Assembly (NCBI RefSeq): GCF_000718165.1
Contig: NZ_JOEY01000042.1
Location: forward strand, 1 to 64,000
From: Streptomyces fulvoviolaceus
Lineage (GTDB): Bacteria; Actinomycetota; Actinomycetes; Streptomycetales; Streptomycetaceae
Length of the DNA stretch: 64,000 nt
Direction: 5' to 3'
Within the stretch, counting starts at the first letter, position 1. Each line of letters begins with the position of its first letter. Below are positions 60,521 to 64,000 of the stretch, one piece after another. The position numbers were made by a program, and so were the translations under genes. The notes beneath the pieces are model-generated. The model saw only the letters and a program-made list of their open reading frames with translations. It had not been told where the DNA came from and did no database searches.

Positions 60521-64000
<3,480 letters not shown>

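Overview
The window is high-GC actinomycete DNA and almost certainly a Streptomyces chromosome. Indicators are very strong G/C bias at third codon positions, GTG and leaderless starts, a mycothiol-dependent enzyme, RbpA, and a gene order (ribE-ribM-ribBA-ribH-hisE-hisG ... chitinase, acyl-CoA dehydrogenase ... ppm1-fxsA-rbpA) that matches, from memory, the S. coelicolor SCO14xx region read backwards. The left edge carries only the tail of an IS110-type transposase; otherwise the DNA looks like conserved core to sub-core chromosome with a few insertions.

Layout. 0-4.4 kb: a divergent sugar-type MFS/ROK pair around a perfect operator palindrome, then an NmrA-like reductase next to an ECF41 sigma factor gene broken by a 38-bp palindromic element. 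4.4-9.4 kb: an FMN riboswitch followed by the translationally coupled riboflavin operon ribE-ribM-ribBA-ribH, then hisE-hisG and a PH-domain protein. 9.5-12.1 kb: two coupled CNNM/CBS hemolysin-like ion transporters behind a structured leader. 12.1-19 kb: a CbxX/EccA-like AAA ATPase, a candidate small RNA or attenuator, a uridine-kinase-like protein divergent from a Tat-exported C39 peptidase, a TetR regulator, and a GH18 chitinase under a typical direct-repeat/DasR-like promoter. 19-26 kb: acyl-CoA dehydrogenase, an AttH-like plus aminoglycoside-phosphotransferase-like pair, an Lrp regulator and an amidohydrolase. 26-35 kb: ppm1, fxsA, rbpA (with a textbook sigma-R promoter), an Atg22-type MFS, a glycerophosphodiesterase, a YczE/MocR divergent pair, and a membrane ATPase-like protein with a degenerate P-loop. 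35-41 kb: ankyrin and HEAT repeat proteins, then a coupled operon of two GT4 glycosyltransferases and a GDSL hydrolase.

41-46 kb: a 5-oxoproline utilisation cluster (MFS, DUF1445, pxpA, pxpB, pxpC) divergent from a GntR regulator with a perfect operator. 46-53.4 kb: a three-gene operon with the layout of MukF-MukE-MukB/Wadjet systems (winged-helix/helical protein, small winged-helix protein, 1541-residue SMC-like ATPase). It has no visible JetD nuclease, and its Walker A and Walker B motifs are non-canonical. This is the strongest candidate here for an undescribed system.

53.4-64 kb: on the minus strand, a nearly complete route from choline to glycine (GMC choline oxidase, betaine aldehyde dehydrogenase, Rieske betaine demethylase, GcvT-fused dimethylglycine dehydrogenase, sarcosine oxidase, a permease). 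It is joined to formaldehyde detoxification by mycothiol-dependent formaldehyde dehydrogenase and a metallo-hydrolase. The dimethylglycine dehydrogenase gene carries a 39-bp palindromic element in frame, so the element is predicted to be translated. Five copies of another GC-rich intergenic repeat lie just 3' of genes across the window. I saw no tRNA, rRNA or CRISPR array.
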